Assembly (NCBI GenBank): GCA_030762935.1 | Contig: CM060900.1 | Span: 386,841,132 to 386,905,131, forward strand | DNA: 64,000 bases | Direction of reading: 5' to 3' | Origin: Hymenopus coronatus | Taxonomy: Eukaryota; Arthropoda; Insecta; Mantodea; Hymenopodidae | Part shown: in pieces, positions 36,450 through 47,560 of the stretch | How the letters are laid out: each line of letters starts with the position of its first letter | Numbering within the stretch: position 1 is the first letter of the stretch | The notes under the pieces: generated by a model | The model's database searches: none | Told to the model about the DNA's origin: nothing | The model's input: only the letters and a program-made list of their open reading frames with translations | Made by a program: the position numbers and the translations under genes

Positions 36450-37690
36450 GAGGACGATTCAATAAGTACCCGTGTTAGAATTGCATCTGTTATTGTGTTC
36501 AAACACAAATTATTTATTTTTCAACAATTTTTATGGACATCCACTTGTCATAAAATCCCTAAAATTTTAACTTCTCCCCCACAAAAAAAAAAAAAAAAAA
36601 AAAAAAAAAGGAATTGTCAAGCTCTGCAAAATACGGCTCCCTCTTGAACATGAGCTCATTTGATCAAAATTTGGTTCCCATGAGACAGTGCTTCATGTTT
36701 GGGAAAAAGAAAAAATCGCAGGGAACTAGGTCAGGTGAACAGTGACAGTGTTCCACCAGTTCATGCACTTGGCGGTAACAGCTTGTGCACGCGCGTTATT
36801 GTGGTAAAACAGTGCTTTCTTCTTCTTCAAAGCGGTTTGTGTGTCCTTCGGCTTCTTGTAAATTGCGACCAATAACTCACTGCAGTTATACAGTAAGCGT
36901 TCTTCCTTTTTCAAAGAAGTCAATGGGTAACACTCCCTTGGAATACCATCACTTTACTGGCCGATGTGACCGTCTTTGGAGCAGATTTGCCGGAAGCAAC
37001 CGTGTGTTTTAGTTGTTACTTGGTTTCTCGATAATAATAATGAATCCAAATCTCATCAACGGTGACAGCTCAACTTTTTTTTTCTTCTCAGATTTCGCTT
37101 AAATAGCTGCAAACACGGCTTCGACGTTGAAAACCGCATCCGCTTGATGTCCAGTATTTGCAATCGCGGCACCCATCGCACCCACAATTTTTTCATCTCC
37201 AAATTATCACGCAAAATATGAACTGCCGTCTCCAACGACACACCTATGGCCTTTGTCACTTCGCGAGATTTTGCTCAGCGATCAGCGAGAATCATATCGC
37301 GTACATTTTCAATGATTTCATCGTTAATCACATCTACTTAGCGTCTAGTGTTATCCTCATCAAAAACTGATGTTCGACTACGTTTAAATTTTTTGAACCA
37401 ATATCTTAACAGGTTCCCATAAATATCATCTAATTCGAAATTTAGCTTCTAGCACGTTTTCCCATTCAGAAGTAGAAAGCGAACCACTGAACGATACTGC
37501 TATTTTCCCCTGATAACGAAAACTCGTTGAACGGTTGGCTGAAATCTGCCTGCCAAATCCAAACTAACCTATGAATCGGTACCAAATTTGTTTTAGCGAC
37601 GTGTAATAAATGACAGTAAACTATGGCTACACGCACTTGCCATAGCAACACCATCTATTTTGAAACACGGTTTCTTATTAAAACGCCTTC
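36450..37690 (-). mobile_element. nearly full-length mariner transposon, inactivated
   Basis: About 1.24 kb, close to normal mariner length. The outer ends are imperfect inverted repeats: GAGGACGATTCAATAAG at 36450-36466 and, inverted, GAAGGCGTTTTAATAAG at 37674-37690. On the minus strand the transposase is readable in pieces: SVVRFLLLN-type start near 37500, TKAIGVSLETAVHILRDNL near 37260-37200, and WVPRLQILDIKRMR near 37180-37140. VDEIWIHYYY (first catalytic Asp, about 37060-37032) and FYHNNARAQA (about 36810-36780) follow. In the latter the second catalytic Asp is replaced by Asn. The third-Asp block SPDLVPCDFFFFP survives in another frame near 36740-36700. A 28-bp A run at 36582-36609 lies inside. 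Same family as 21247-21716, which shares leader and ends. Frameshifts and stops make it dead. Confidence 0.88.
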
Positions 37691-37699
37691 GCACAGATG

Positions 37700-39523
37700 G
37701 ACTCCAGTATTTCTTGTGCTTTATGCTTAACCTCTCTCTGATATCCGATTAAGCGGTCCTGATGTCAACTCCGGTACCATTGCTAAGTTTCCTTCTAACA
37801 ACGTCATTTGTTCTTTCATAATCTAGAATTCCCACATACACCGGCAACCTTCTCAGCTGATATCAACTTTAGGAAGCCTAATGCCGTGAGGCACTCGCGG
37901 CATTTTAAAATCAACTTTGACTAACCTAAGTGGTTATCGAGGACCTTAAGCCCTACTTGACTATTGACATGTATTCCTTTATTTTTATAACGTCTTCTTA
38001 CCCTGTCCCAAATGTTTTTGTCTGAGAAACATTTTCGCTTAGTACCATTGTCGGAGAGTTCAGACTTTTATCCCATATCTGGTTTTACAATCATCAGTAT
38101 ATCAGATTTTGCATTTATTTTCTTCAGTTTTATCGGATCCTTTCAATTCAGCACATATAGGATAGACAGTGAATGTTGTATCAAATGAGAGCATTGGTTT
38201 TAAAAGTTCGTCTTTGCCCCGGGTTTGTTTTAGATGTTTTAAATGCCTATCAAGGGAATCTTCAGTTTGATGCTTTAATCTATGGACTACCCCAAAATTC
38301 TCTACCTCCAACAAAATTGGTAAAGGCGCGAATTTCAACAGTTACAAGTTTGCAACTTGTTAAATTCAATGTTACGTAGCATTAGTTTAACTTTTGGCTT
38401 CAGTATTCTCTTAAGCTACAATGTAATAGTCGTGATGTACATTCCAGTACACAACTTTTGGTTTTGGTCTCCATATCTGCCCAAAAAGAGCTACTGATGG
38501 TCCAAAATACTCTGTATGCTTTGGAAAATAAGTGACTTAAATGGTTTCCAAGTCAATTGAATGTCTAAAATCAGATCAACGTTTATGATTTATGATGAGT
38601 ATGGTATAGTCTTGAGACCCCGACATCCCTCATAAGGTAAGTGCTATTATGAATGTTTTACTTTGAAATATATATATATTGCCGTTGCACATCTTAATTT
38701 TCTAAGTGCGAATTATACCAGCTTATGAACAGTACTGGGAAAATTCCCTTTCATGATAATAGGAATACGGTCCGCATATCTAGTAGTAAGAAAACCAGCA
38801 TCACTGAGTTGCCGAAGACTCCAAACATGGGTGAAAGGACCCTTCTAGATGGACAGCCCCTGCAGCAGATAGGCCCAGCGCCTTCCAAAGGTGCTCAAGA
38901 CCAACACCCGATCAGTTAACATTAAATATATCCATCTAAAAATAATAGGTGGGATATAACGTTATTGACGGTCGCCATAATTACTTCTCAGGAACTCTTA
39001 TCTAAGGCTCACTCTATATCTAGATATGCTTAAATGGCAAACAATTCAGACGCCAACAACTTCTCTATAGCAGACTTTACATTACGGAAGATCGTTTCCG
39101 CCGATTTCCGATAATAATAGGCAAATTGGTATCTGTCGAGGGGAAAATTCTCCAGTATGCTCATTCTTAAGTGTCTATCTCCCTAATCCTATAGGGGAAA
39201 AAGAAAGTGAGGTATATTGAACGACATTTCTTCGCCTTGGCGTAACTAGGACGCCCAGCTTTGGGTATGCCACTTTTATATTGCCTGCATCCCAGTGGAA
39301 CGTAGCCGAAGGTTATGCCCTGTGACTTCTGCAGAGCAAGGTCTGAATTGAATCAATTCCCGTTGGAGCAATGGAGGCAAGAGTAAATTAAGTCCTGCAG
39401 TCCTATTTATAACACAACTCAAAAATGAAAGGTCTTTCAAATACCAAACTTAGTACTTAGGTTGAATATCTTCCGAGGATGCCAAGAAAATTCCCCATCC
39501 CAACCTATATTTTACCTGGGAGA

Positions 39524-39554
<31 letters not shown>

Positions 39555-40845
39555 TGGACTTCTCGAAAATGGCTCAAACATTTTTGATAAACATACCTCA
39601 TATTAAAAATATTTGCATACAAATTCAAACTAATATATTGAATTTTCTGGGAGTAGACTATAAAGTGTACTTTATTCCAAAGTAATTTTCTATAATGTTG
39701 TATTTCCGGTAAACGCCAAGCGATAGAGGAAAACGCAATACACAAAAAATATTGATCTATTTGAAACACGAAATTCTTTCAAAATATTCCTTTTGTGTCA
39801 CAAGATTTTAACATCATATCCGTTACTGATAATTTGCTTTGCCAATACTTTGTTATTATTTTCATTTTCATATGTTCCTGGCGATTACACGGAAACAGTA
39901 TGCAATATCATGTATATACCCTTCCATTTTTTAAACATTTAACTATCGTTCACATATAATATAATGTAACTATTTCTGAAAAATATCATTCGGTTAAAAT
40001 TTGTGAACAGTAAAATAAACTTTCGTAATAATAGTTCGATACCCACTAATAGTAGAGCAAGTCATGTGAATGTAGCACGTTAGCATTTTTGTATTAGGAT
40101 TCAGGAATGAACCGTTGCAGTTGTTCAAAGACCAATTGTACATCCTGTACCGAATTAATATTCTTGAGTATTCCCGGTACTAATGCTGAAAGCTGGTTTT
40201 TATACCCGTCTCAATCAGTGGACATCGGATTCCAATTTGTTAACGAAGTAATAATCCTATAGTAAATGTGTCTGTGATAAGACGCAAAACATCTGTACAT
40301 ACATTCTAAGGGCTTCAATAAATGTTGTCCCTAACGTAGCACCAGTGACTTCCCTTCTTTGAGAAGTAACACATGTCGTTTAGTTGCCTTTATTCTGAGA
40401 ATTTATCTTTGCACATACCACATATTCTGTTAATTGCATCACTATAGCCTTGATGATAATGATGGCCCATAAAATACTGTGAGCATTGGCCTCAATCCTT
40501 GTGTTAAGTTCCTTATTTATCCAGTTGCAAATGGTCACCAGGCTCCTCACCGCCTCCAATGAAAATTAGATTCATCAAGAGATTCATAAGCTGATGAAAA
40601 CAATATGACCTTGTTCCCATCCCTACCATCAAGGAGGTTCCAAAAACGGTCACATCCCTCCTGCAGTACTTTATATGTAATAATGCATTTAACCAATTCC
40701 TACCTTAGATGCAATTTCTTGGATAATCTATGTTGAAGTAAACAATGTCACCGTATTACAATTTGCCTTTATAGTGCCAATGTAAAACCAAGGTTCCTGC
40801 ATGATTACTACCGCCATGTTTTCCATCGGTAACCTTTTGCATAAA
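37700..40845 (-). mobile_element. decayed R1/LOA/Jockey-type non-LTR retrotransposon, ORF2
   Basis: On the minus strand the endonuclease appears as MAVVIMQEPW (40788-40817), then VILFSSAYESLDESN (about 40620-40570), then EANAHSILW (40467-40493), where families of this group usually have DANAH..LWGSS, so the catalytic Asp has become Glu. The reverse transcriptase follows: KSGIPKAGRPSYAKAKK (39220-39290), DRYQFAYYYRKSAETIF (about 39150-39090), AYLDIE (about 39010-39030), GCPSRRVLSP (38825-38858), and RYADRIPIIMKG where YADD is changed to YADR (38767-38778). Weak relics continue to about 37700 (LTWKP near 38550; a possible TDDCKTRYG RNase H trace near 38090). Stops and frame changes are numerous. 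It is interrupted by family A copy 4 and lies beside the mariner at 36450-37690. Confidence 0.82.
39400..40085 (-). repeat. interspersed repeat family A, copy 4, inserted in the LINE
   Basis: On the minus strand it begins with CATTCACATGACTTGC and continues with AACGATAGTTAAATGTTT, ATGTTCCTGGC-type sequence, a GTGTATTGCGTTTTCC block, CAGAAAATTCAATATATTAG and AAGTACTAAGTTTGGTATTT. It lies between the endonuclease part (above 40400) and the first reverse transcriptase block (below 39310) of the LINE, so it inserted there. A T run at 39527-39549 is inside it. The frames 39479-39769 are not genes. The last third of the family is missing here. Confidence 0.65.
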
Positions 40846-40915
40846 ATAGTAGAGACAGCTTTACAGTCCTATGTGTTATACTCATAGCAAGGTTAACCAT
40901 GGCACTCACTTTATA

Positions 40916-42000
40916 CGTGGGCGGATCGAAAAATAACGGATAATACTTTTTCTGACTTGATATTGCAGCTGAAATGTTGTAATTCACATAGCTATAGTTT
41001 GAAGTTATCGCTGCAAAGGGTATTGTTATTTCGTGTGCAGCTCTAGCAAGAGAATCGTGAACTACGGAACAAAGATGGCGCGCAATCCACTGTCGTCTAC
41101 GTGTGTAGAGCAGAGAGATGCGATTTGATATTTGTGGGACAAAGGGTATTAACCAAGTATAATTCACAGAAATATGTGTGGCGAGTATGGGGGTGATTAT
41201 ATGGACCGTAGCAATGTCTCTAGGTGGTGTACATTCTTCCAAGAGGGCCGTGTGAACCTTAGTGATTCGCCACGCTCCGGGAGGCCGGTAACAGCTGCAA
41301 CCCCGCATGATGTCAGAGGCATTAAGGCGCATTTTTCTACGACCGGCGTGTGCAACTGCGATTCTTATCCCAACAGTTCAGCGTTTCCTATGGTGCAGTG
41401 CACGGTATTGTTCATGACACGTTGAAATTTCCTAAAGTTTTTGCTCGCTGGGTGCTTAAGAACCTCTCAGATAACCACAAAGGCCAGCGAATGATGACAA
41501 GTTGGATCGCTTAACGTGGTATACCGCAGAAGGGCGTGACATTCTGAAAGGTATCGTCACTCGTGATGAGTCGTGGGGATACCACTACGCGCCTCAAACA
41601 AAGCACGCAACTTTGGTGAAGTTCCGTCGTACCTTTCGTGACAAACGCCACAACGTTAATGCTGGCGATGTCAAACTTCTTTATGATAATGCTCGCCCCA
41701 AAGCTGCTGCTGCTGTTTGTCAGAAAATCACCAAATTTGGTTGGGATGTGCTCCAGCATCCACCATACACTTCGGGCCTTGTACCATCGGACTTTCATCT
41801 GTTTGGTCCTATGAAGAAATTCCTGGCCGGCCAACGCTTTGCGCTAGATGCAAAAGTGAAATCAGCAGTCCGCAGACGGCTATACTCCAGGGAAGCGGAC
41901 ATCTACGAACAGGACATATTTAAGCTGGTTTCACGATGGGACAAATGTATTAAACTTTTTTCTAAAGCGTTATTATGCGTTACTTTTCGATCCGTCCTAG
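40916..42000 (+). mobile_element. mariner D,D34D transposon with intact ends, internally deleted
   Basis: The terminal inverted repeats CGGATCGAAAAATAACGGAT (40922-40941) and, inverted, CGGATCGAAAAGTAACGCAT near the right end are clear. TA dinucleotides flank both ends (40914-40915 and 42001-42002). The transposase is read from 41174: DSPRSGRPVTAATP in the linker, then HGIVHDTLKFPKVFARWVLK in the next frame, then a third frame from about 41502. The Asp codons are at 41565 (TRDESWGYHY), 41685 (YDNARP) and 41790 (PSDFHLF). The last two are 34 residues apart, defining D,D34D. The first two are only 39 residues apart instead of about 90, so roughly 150 bp have been deleted; this explains the 1085-bp length. 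There are two frameshifts, near 41375-41403 and 41490-41502. It lies inside LINE DNA. Confidence 0.92.
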
Positions 42001-42009
42001 TACTAGCAC

Positions 42010-42620
42010 ACATAGATATTAGCTGTGAATCGCCTGAAATTCTCCTCGCTTCCCTGAACTTCATTTTCAACCTTCTTGCTTCATAAAACGGCTTTCTATT
42101 TCGGCACAGTCTATTCATTGATGATGCAGTAGTGCCCATCCCTATATCTGCTGATTGACTTTCCTCAACCGGAGGGTACAAATCATTATATTTTAGTTTG
42201 GCTGTTTTCTTAAAGGTCTCACGAACACCTGGGAAATAAGTTTGTCCAGCATTAAGCTGGAAATTGATATTAAAGGTAATCGCCCGGTGCCCTGCGGATT
42301 ATGACCCTGTTTTCAAGTTCCCCAGTGTTACACATCCATCGACATAATGCATTTCTACCTTAGATTACGCAGTACAGAACCGCTACACAATGAGTGTTCA
42401 GCTGGGAATTCCATCAAGGTCCTGCAACTGGGAGCCTCTGGTTTGGATTTTAAGATGGTGCATTCCTGCAGCCTCTCCTGCTTGAGCAACTCTACTAGTG
42501 GTATCACCTCCAGTAAAGTCCACAGGTTCACAGATACACGCAAGCCCCACCCCCCTCCAGGAACTGCAGCTCCTGCGGATTCCAGGGGGAGCTGTTACAT
42601 GATCAATAGTGGTTAGAATC
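42010..42620 (-). mobile_element. probable upstream part of the same LINE (5' region)
   Basis: This segment continues on the other side of the mariner insertion and is GC-richer and more coding-like than its flanks. Minus frames at 41903-42181 (Arg/Lys-rich, with RRLKMKFREARRISG) and 42355-42543 may be remnants of the LINE's first ORF, but no CCHC zinc knuckle is seen, so the assignment rests mainly on position. It could instead be unrelated low-copy DNA. Confidence 0.4.
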
Positions 42621-45352
42621 CTAGGTTATCATTGGCTACGTATAAGGTTTTTTTATTCTCCAGAGTGCAATTTTAAGTTTAGTTTGGCTCGCTTGATAGA
42701 AATTACCAAAACGCCCGAGATTTATCGTTAATGTGATAGTTATCTGGGAGAACATTACTGAGACCTTGTCAGATCGACTTTTCTCTTATGTTAATTAACT
42801 GAAAATCATTAGCAGCTGTCAAAAACAGAAATAGGTAATTACATGTTATTTGGTACACTTTCTAAGCTTGCTCTCACAGCGCATTCCTCTCGTTAACTCG
42901 CTACAACAAGCAGAAAGCTTTTGAAACGTTTTTCTCTGAGAAATGTAATATATTATGTTCCGATTTCTCATTTCTTTTAACCAATCGTAAGTTAGCTCTA
43001 CGTTCTGAACTACAAAATTACTTAATTCAAGCTGAAGTAATTACTTAATTCAACATTTTGTCTTCTGCATAGTAAGATTTCAACGAGAATAATGCTTGAA
43101 AATACCCTTTGAATGTGCAGATTTCTATACTTCGGATATTAATGAATTTGAAATTTCAAACTTTTCAGTGATATCCTCACAACATTTTTATTTAAATTTT
43201 TCGCATACGAGCTGCATCAGCAGTCGCCAATTTGTTTCTCATTAAGTAAAACAGAGAGAAAAACTTTGTTAGATGCTCCTGCAAATCGCCTAATATGCAC
43301 GGCATGACCAAACGCGCAGAAAACAGCAACAGATCATTCCATCAGTGCGGTGGCAGTATGCAACATTTTATTTTGAAATAGTAATCCACCTTTTATCGTT
43401 TGATTCTCCCGCCGTAGTGAGAGAGTTGAGTTGTAATTGCCCTTAATACTGAAACCGTAAGATTTGTTGTATTATCTTCTGTCACTGTTGTATTAGTTAA
43501 AAAGGCATTTTCTCTTTATTTATGGACACTAGTATTTAGAAAAATCATCGTTTGGGTTCATCAAACCTTTTCAGAGTTTTATATACCCATTGTAAGTTCA
43601 TAATTTCATTATTTGAAGAAAAACTGCCGTATTAAAATTTTTGTTACATTGGTATTCATATATTGGATATGAAGACACACAACCAATGTCCTAAGTTAAA
43701 TAATTGCAACTCTATTGTAACGCAAGTGTGTCAGATTAATTGCTTGCGAAACACTTTCACATTTATATCAGTGATTAGGAACAGCATTTTGCATATGGTA
43801 CATCGCATTATTCTGGTATCTAACACGAATCGAAAGAAACGTCTTCTCCCTGTTATGGATTTCGTAATGGAACTACAAATTGAGTTTTATGATTGAGGGC
43901 AAAACGATGCAGCAAACTAACTATCCGGTCGAAACTGATTACAATATATTTGCTTCTTATGTCTCTTTAAAATACGCGGTTAATTTAAGGATAAAAATAA
44001 TAAGAAAATAAAAAAAAAATAATATAGCCTAAAACGGCTTTAAATATAAAGTAGAAATGAAAAGGAGTTTTATCATATTTCTATTAACTTTATTCCATCA
44101 CTTTCTGTAAATAAGAACAATTTCCCATAGACAGGCATAAACGCAGTAGTGGACAGCCTGCGTGTAGGACTGCTTTTTGTTACCGACACATGGCACACCT
44201 CTACTGTTGTCACGTGTTTATCCACTGCGTGCACGGAGCAAGCCTGCTTGCTCTAGCACAAGGTCAGGCAAATTGGTGAGGCTTGAGCTAGATGTCAACA
44301 AATACTGTAATCAAGCTTAATGCATAATCAGTTCATCACACCTTAACTGCTTAAATTTTAGCTGTTGTATAAAATAGTAATAAACGTATGCAAATACGTA
44401 CTTATAAATAGAAATCTGGAGTAGTGCACATTTTAATAAATAACAGGACTCTAAATCTTAGTTTTGTGAAATGTTTTATGAAAATTCTTTTTGATACTAC
44501 TGTTTATCGTGTGAATTCCTTTCATAGTGGCTGGTTCGCATTTCCTATGTAAAACGGTATTCACTGAGATGAAACCTTCTTGTACAGATTTGTCATTTAC
44601 GAAAGCCCTTCTAATAAGCTTTTTCAGATTTTGGAGCTATTGGGTCGTTAGATTATAAGGTAACCCCTCTCGCGGCCTCTCTCTACTGCGCGAGAGAACC
44701 GAGAATCGCTGGAAGAATGTTTACGGCAAAGGCGGACTAAATTCCTTGCCTAATAGTAAATAATGGAAATTATGATTTTCTGTTCCCAGCGGGCAGAATA
44801 TCTGGTGAAACTATCCTGTATTCTGTATAGGATAGCTTATCCGAGGGAGACAGGCCTGTTTGTTGAGTTTATTTGTTTAGCGATTTTCCAGGTGATCGGT
44901 GTAAACTGGCACTGATTTCTTCTAGTTTATTTACTGTTAAATTAGATTTTATTCCTTGAATCTTTCTTGTCTAACACCGAGCCCAAAGCTTCGGTATACA
45001 CTCTGCATATATCATATAGATGTTGCATGTGGTACAAGGTTTGGGAAGCTTTCAACAAACTACCCGCATACGCGGCAAACATATTCGGATTAAAGTAAAC
45101 TTTCATATAAACACACTTTGTTCCAAAGATAAGTGACGCACCATTTTGACTCTTACGACAAAATCACCTGACTGATTGAAACTGACCAACAGCAACAGTG
45201 AGGTATGGCGCCAATGTAACAGCGCGGGAATTTCTGAGGACCGGGTACATGGCGAGGGAAAACAAAGCAGACATATGCCGTGAGAGGGGTTATCTCATAG
45301 TTTAAGAGCACTTGGTTGAGATAGAGTAAGAATTTCCTTTTTGAATCCCAAT
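42621..45352. other. unassigned AT-rich DNA
   Basis: No gene or shared repeat recognised. The 77-codon frame at 43663-43896 and the 69-codon minus frame at 45153-45362 have no domain. GC-richer islets near 44140-44290 and 44660-44820 are of unknown nature. Confidence 0.4.
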
Positions 45353-45364
45353 ATATATACATAT

Positions 45365-45417
45365 AAAGAAACCTCTATTTTCAAGAAACGTCTATATATA
45401 TAGAGGTTTCTTGAAAA
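45365..45417. repeat. palindrome, 40 bp with one mismatched pair
   Basis: 45378-45417 reads the same on both strands except for one position pair: arms TTTTCAAGAAAC and GTTTCTTGAAAA surround an alternating TA core. A partly overlapping second dyad is formed by AAGAAACCTCTA at 45366-45377 with TAGAGGTTTCTT. It could extrude as a cruciform or be the remnant of a small palindromic element. Confidence 0.8.
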
Positions 45418-45748
45418 TTATACAATCAGTCATAATGAAACTTTTACCACTTATATAACTGCTTCTTCTAAATCAGAAATCATAGTCCAAGCATAGCTTA
45501 TTTGATAATTCCTAAGTTGTTGATATTTCAATAAGCAAGACAATTTTTCACATATTTTCTTCTTTAGGTGAACTTTTCTCCTAAACAATTAAAGTGAGAC
45601 GCTTCAGACTTTGTAGTGACTTTAAAACATGTTACTTGATATAGCCGGTGCACTATTAAAACACTTTAATCAAAACTAGCAGTTTAATATATATATATAT
45701 ATAATGTGTACACTTCATGCTTTAATTTAGGTACGTATACACACACAC

Positions 45749-46249
45749 ACTGGCTGTTTCAAAACGACACCAAACGAAGATAGTGGTCGATTAGCTTACA
45801 CTTTGACTTGTCCGATACTTGATGTCGCAACCTTCAAACTCTTCTATTTAAAGTTTTATGTAAGTTTAAAAATTGCACACATTTTTCACTAGGCAGCGAA
45901 GTTACAAGGTTGTCATACACCACGTAAACAACCTCAGAACGTCTTATACGAAACACATTACAACACCCACCTGCTACGTTTTCCATTATTAAGGTGACCT
46001 GTTCCGCGCCGGCGTGTCCATCAAAACACCACTACACCTCGCGACTCGTACCTTCGCTACCAACCGGTATCTCTGTTGGAGTGGGTCAGGCATGTGCTAT
46101 TTGTTTATTTGCGATTGCCTAGTCCATGGTGATTTTATGGCAGTTTTTGTATACGCCGAATTTAGGGCTGTAAGTTATATTCACGTATCACGTAGAGTAT
46201 GACCAACGAGGTCCACATCTTTGTTTGGTGTCGCTTTGAAACATCCTGT
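45749..46249. mobile_element. MITE-like non-autonomous DNA transposon of about 0.5 kb
   Basis: The left end (45751-45779) and the inverted right end (46218-46247) share about 29 bp with few mismatches, built around GTTTCAAARCGACACCAAAC followed by RAAGAT. The left flank is a CA repeat and the right flank a TATATA tract, so the target duplication cannot be fixed. The internal 62-codon frame (46014-46202) has no transposase features. The superfamily is undetermined; I did not recognise the ends as mariner, piggyBac or hAT. Confidence 0.75.
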
Positions 46250-47279
46250 ATATATAAGACATTCCATACACAGGTAACACAAAAGCTTTCACCGGCTGTT
46301 TATAGCGATACGTGTTGCATGTATACAATAAATGACAGCTCTATACTAACCTAAGTTATGATTTGACTATGGTTTTTGAAGTAGAAGGAGCTTTTTATAA
46401 ATGGCAACATTGCTATTAGGATAATTAGTATAGTGTTCAATAGATATTATATAGTTCATTGAGGTTCAGCATGAAATTTCTGCTCTCTCTCTCTCTCTCT
46501 CTCTGCAAGTATCCTTAATGAAACTATAGTTCTCAGATTTTGAATATGTATAAGCATAGCTTTGTGGCATACCTTAATTAAACTTAATCACAATTAAATT
46601 ATTTCTGTGGCGTTTATTTGATCTTAATCTGAGAAATGCGCAAAGGAATCTTATACGAATAACTACGACCTACGTGGAAATAGAGTTTTCTGATCTCTCT
46701 GTCATCCATTATCTTTAGGTTTTCAGGAGGTACTTAGTCGAACTTATTCATGGTGCTGGACTCGATCACGACAAATCATATCGCATCGCCTCATACACGA
46801 AAATTTGAAAGAGATTGGTAAACACAGGGCACTCTTAAACGACAAAATTCCCTCTCGGAAGCGAAATTCAGAAAAAATTCACCTGGTGTGCGCTACATAG
46901 CAATATCTGCTCCTAATTGGAATGACTACCGAACACGGCGATTCTGCCTTGTGAAACGTTATAGTTCGTTTCAGGTAATGAGTGTGTAATATGTAAACGG
47001 CTGAAACAGGAAAACATGGTGTCGTTTATGTGTTTCATAAACGTTGTGTGAACTGGACCTGGAGGTGCTTCTACGATTTGTGTTTTGGTTGTGCTCTTTT
47101 GTTTATTTTGTGTTTATGTCTGCAGAAGGAAAAGCGATAATGACAATAAGTATGTAAATTTCTAAAAATATAAATACGGGACAACCTGAGGGTAACGTAA
47201 ATATTTTGGTTGGTAGTGGTTTTAAAACAGTGAAACAAAGGTATAGAATTGGTGTGCTTATAAGAATAATCCACCGATA
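46250..47279. other. unassigned DNA
   Basis: A CT dinucleotide run at about 46482-46504 is the only simple feature. No gene or shared repeat recognised. Confidence 0.4.
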
Positions 47280-47560
47280 TTTTACCCTACCGAGCGGGAT
47301 GGCTCAGGCGGTTTCCTCTATGACTCGCATTCGCGAGGTCACAGGTTTACTTCCCGTGGCCGCTCTACCTGACCTGGCTCTTCGGAGGTTCCCCGGTCGC
47401 CAGGAGATGCCGGATAGGTTTCTTTCATTCCCCGAATGTCTTTCTCTTCATGTCGTTTCCATTGTCAGTTCATTCAGCCTTCATCCCGTTGGGCTCTTTA
47501 CGGGTTGGAAATGTCGAAAATGGTGCTCAATGCGACCTGGCAGGGAAAAAGGATGCTCAA
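47280..47560 (+). repeat. tRNA-derived SINE (family 2)
   Basis: The head contains GGGATGGCTCAGGCGGT (A-box-like, about 47296-47312) and a damaged B box at ACAGGTTTACTTCCC (about 47340-47355). The body has TCGGAGGTTCCCCGG, GCCAGGAGATGCCGG, then C/T-rich sequence in the same order as the copy at 15925-16240. Frames at 47206-47666 run through it and are not genes. Confidence 0.6.

Noticed and set aside
40808..41332. 174-codon minus frame near the mariner
   Set aside because: Most of it is antisense to the mariner 5' part and terminal repeat; only its last few residues overlap the LINE.
33000..42600. Possible endogenous virus sequences
   Set aside because: All reverse transcriptase signatures fit non-LTR retrotransposons; no envelope, capsid, protease or LTR structure was seen.
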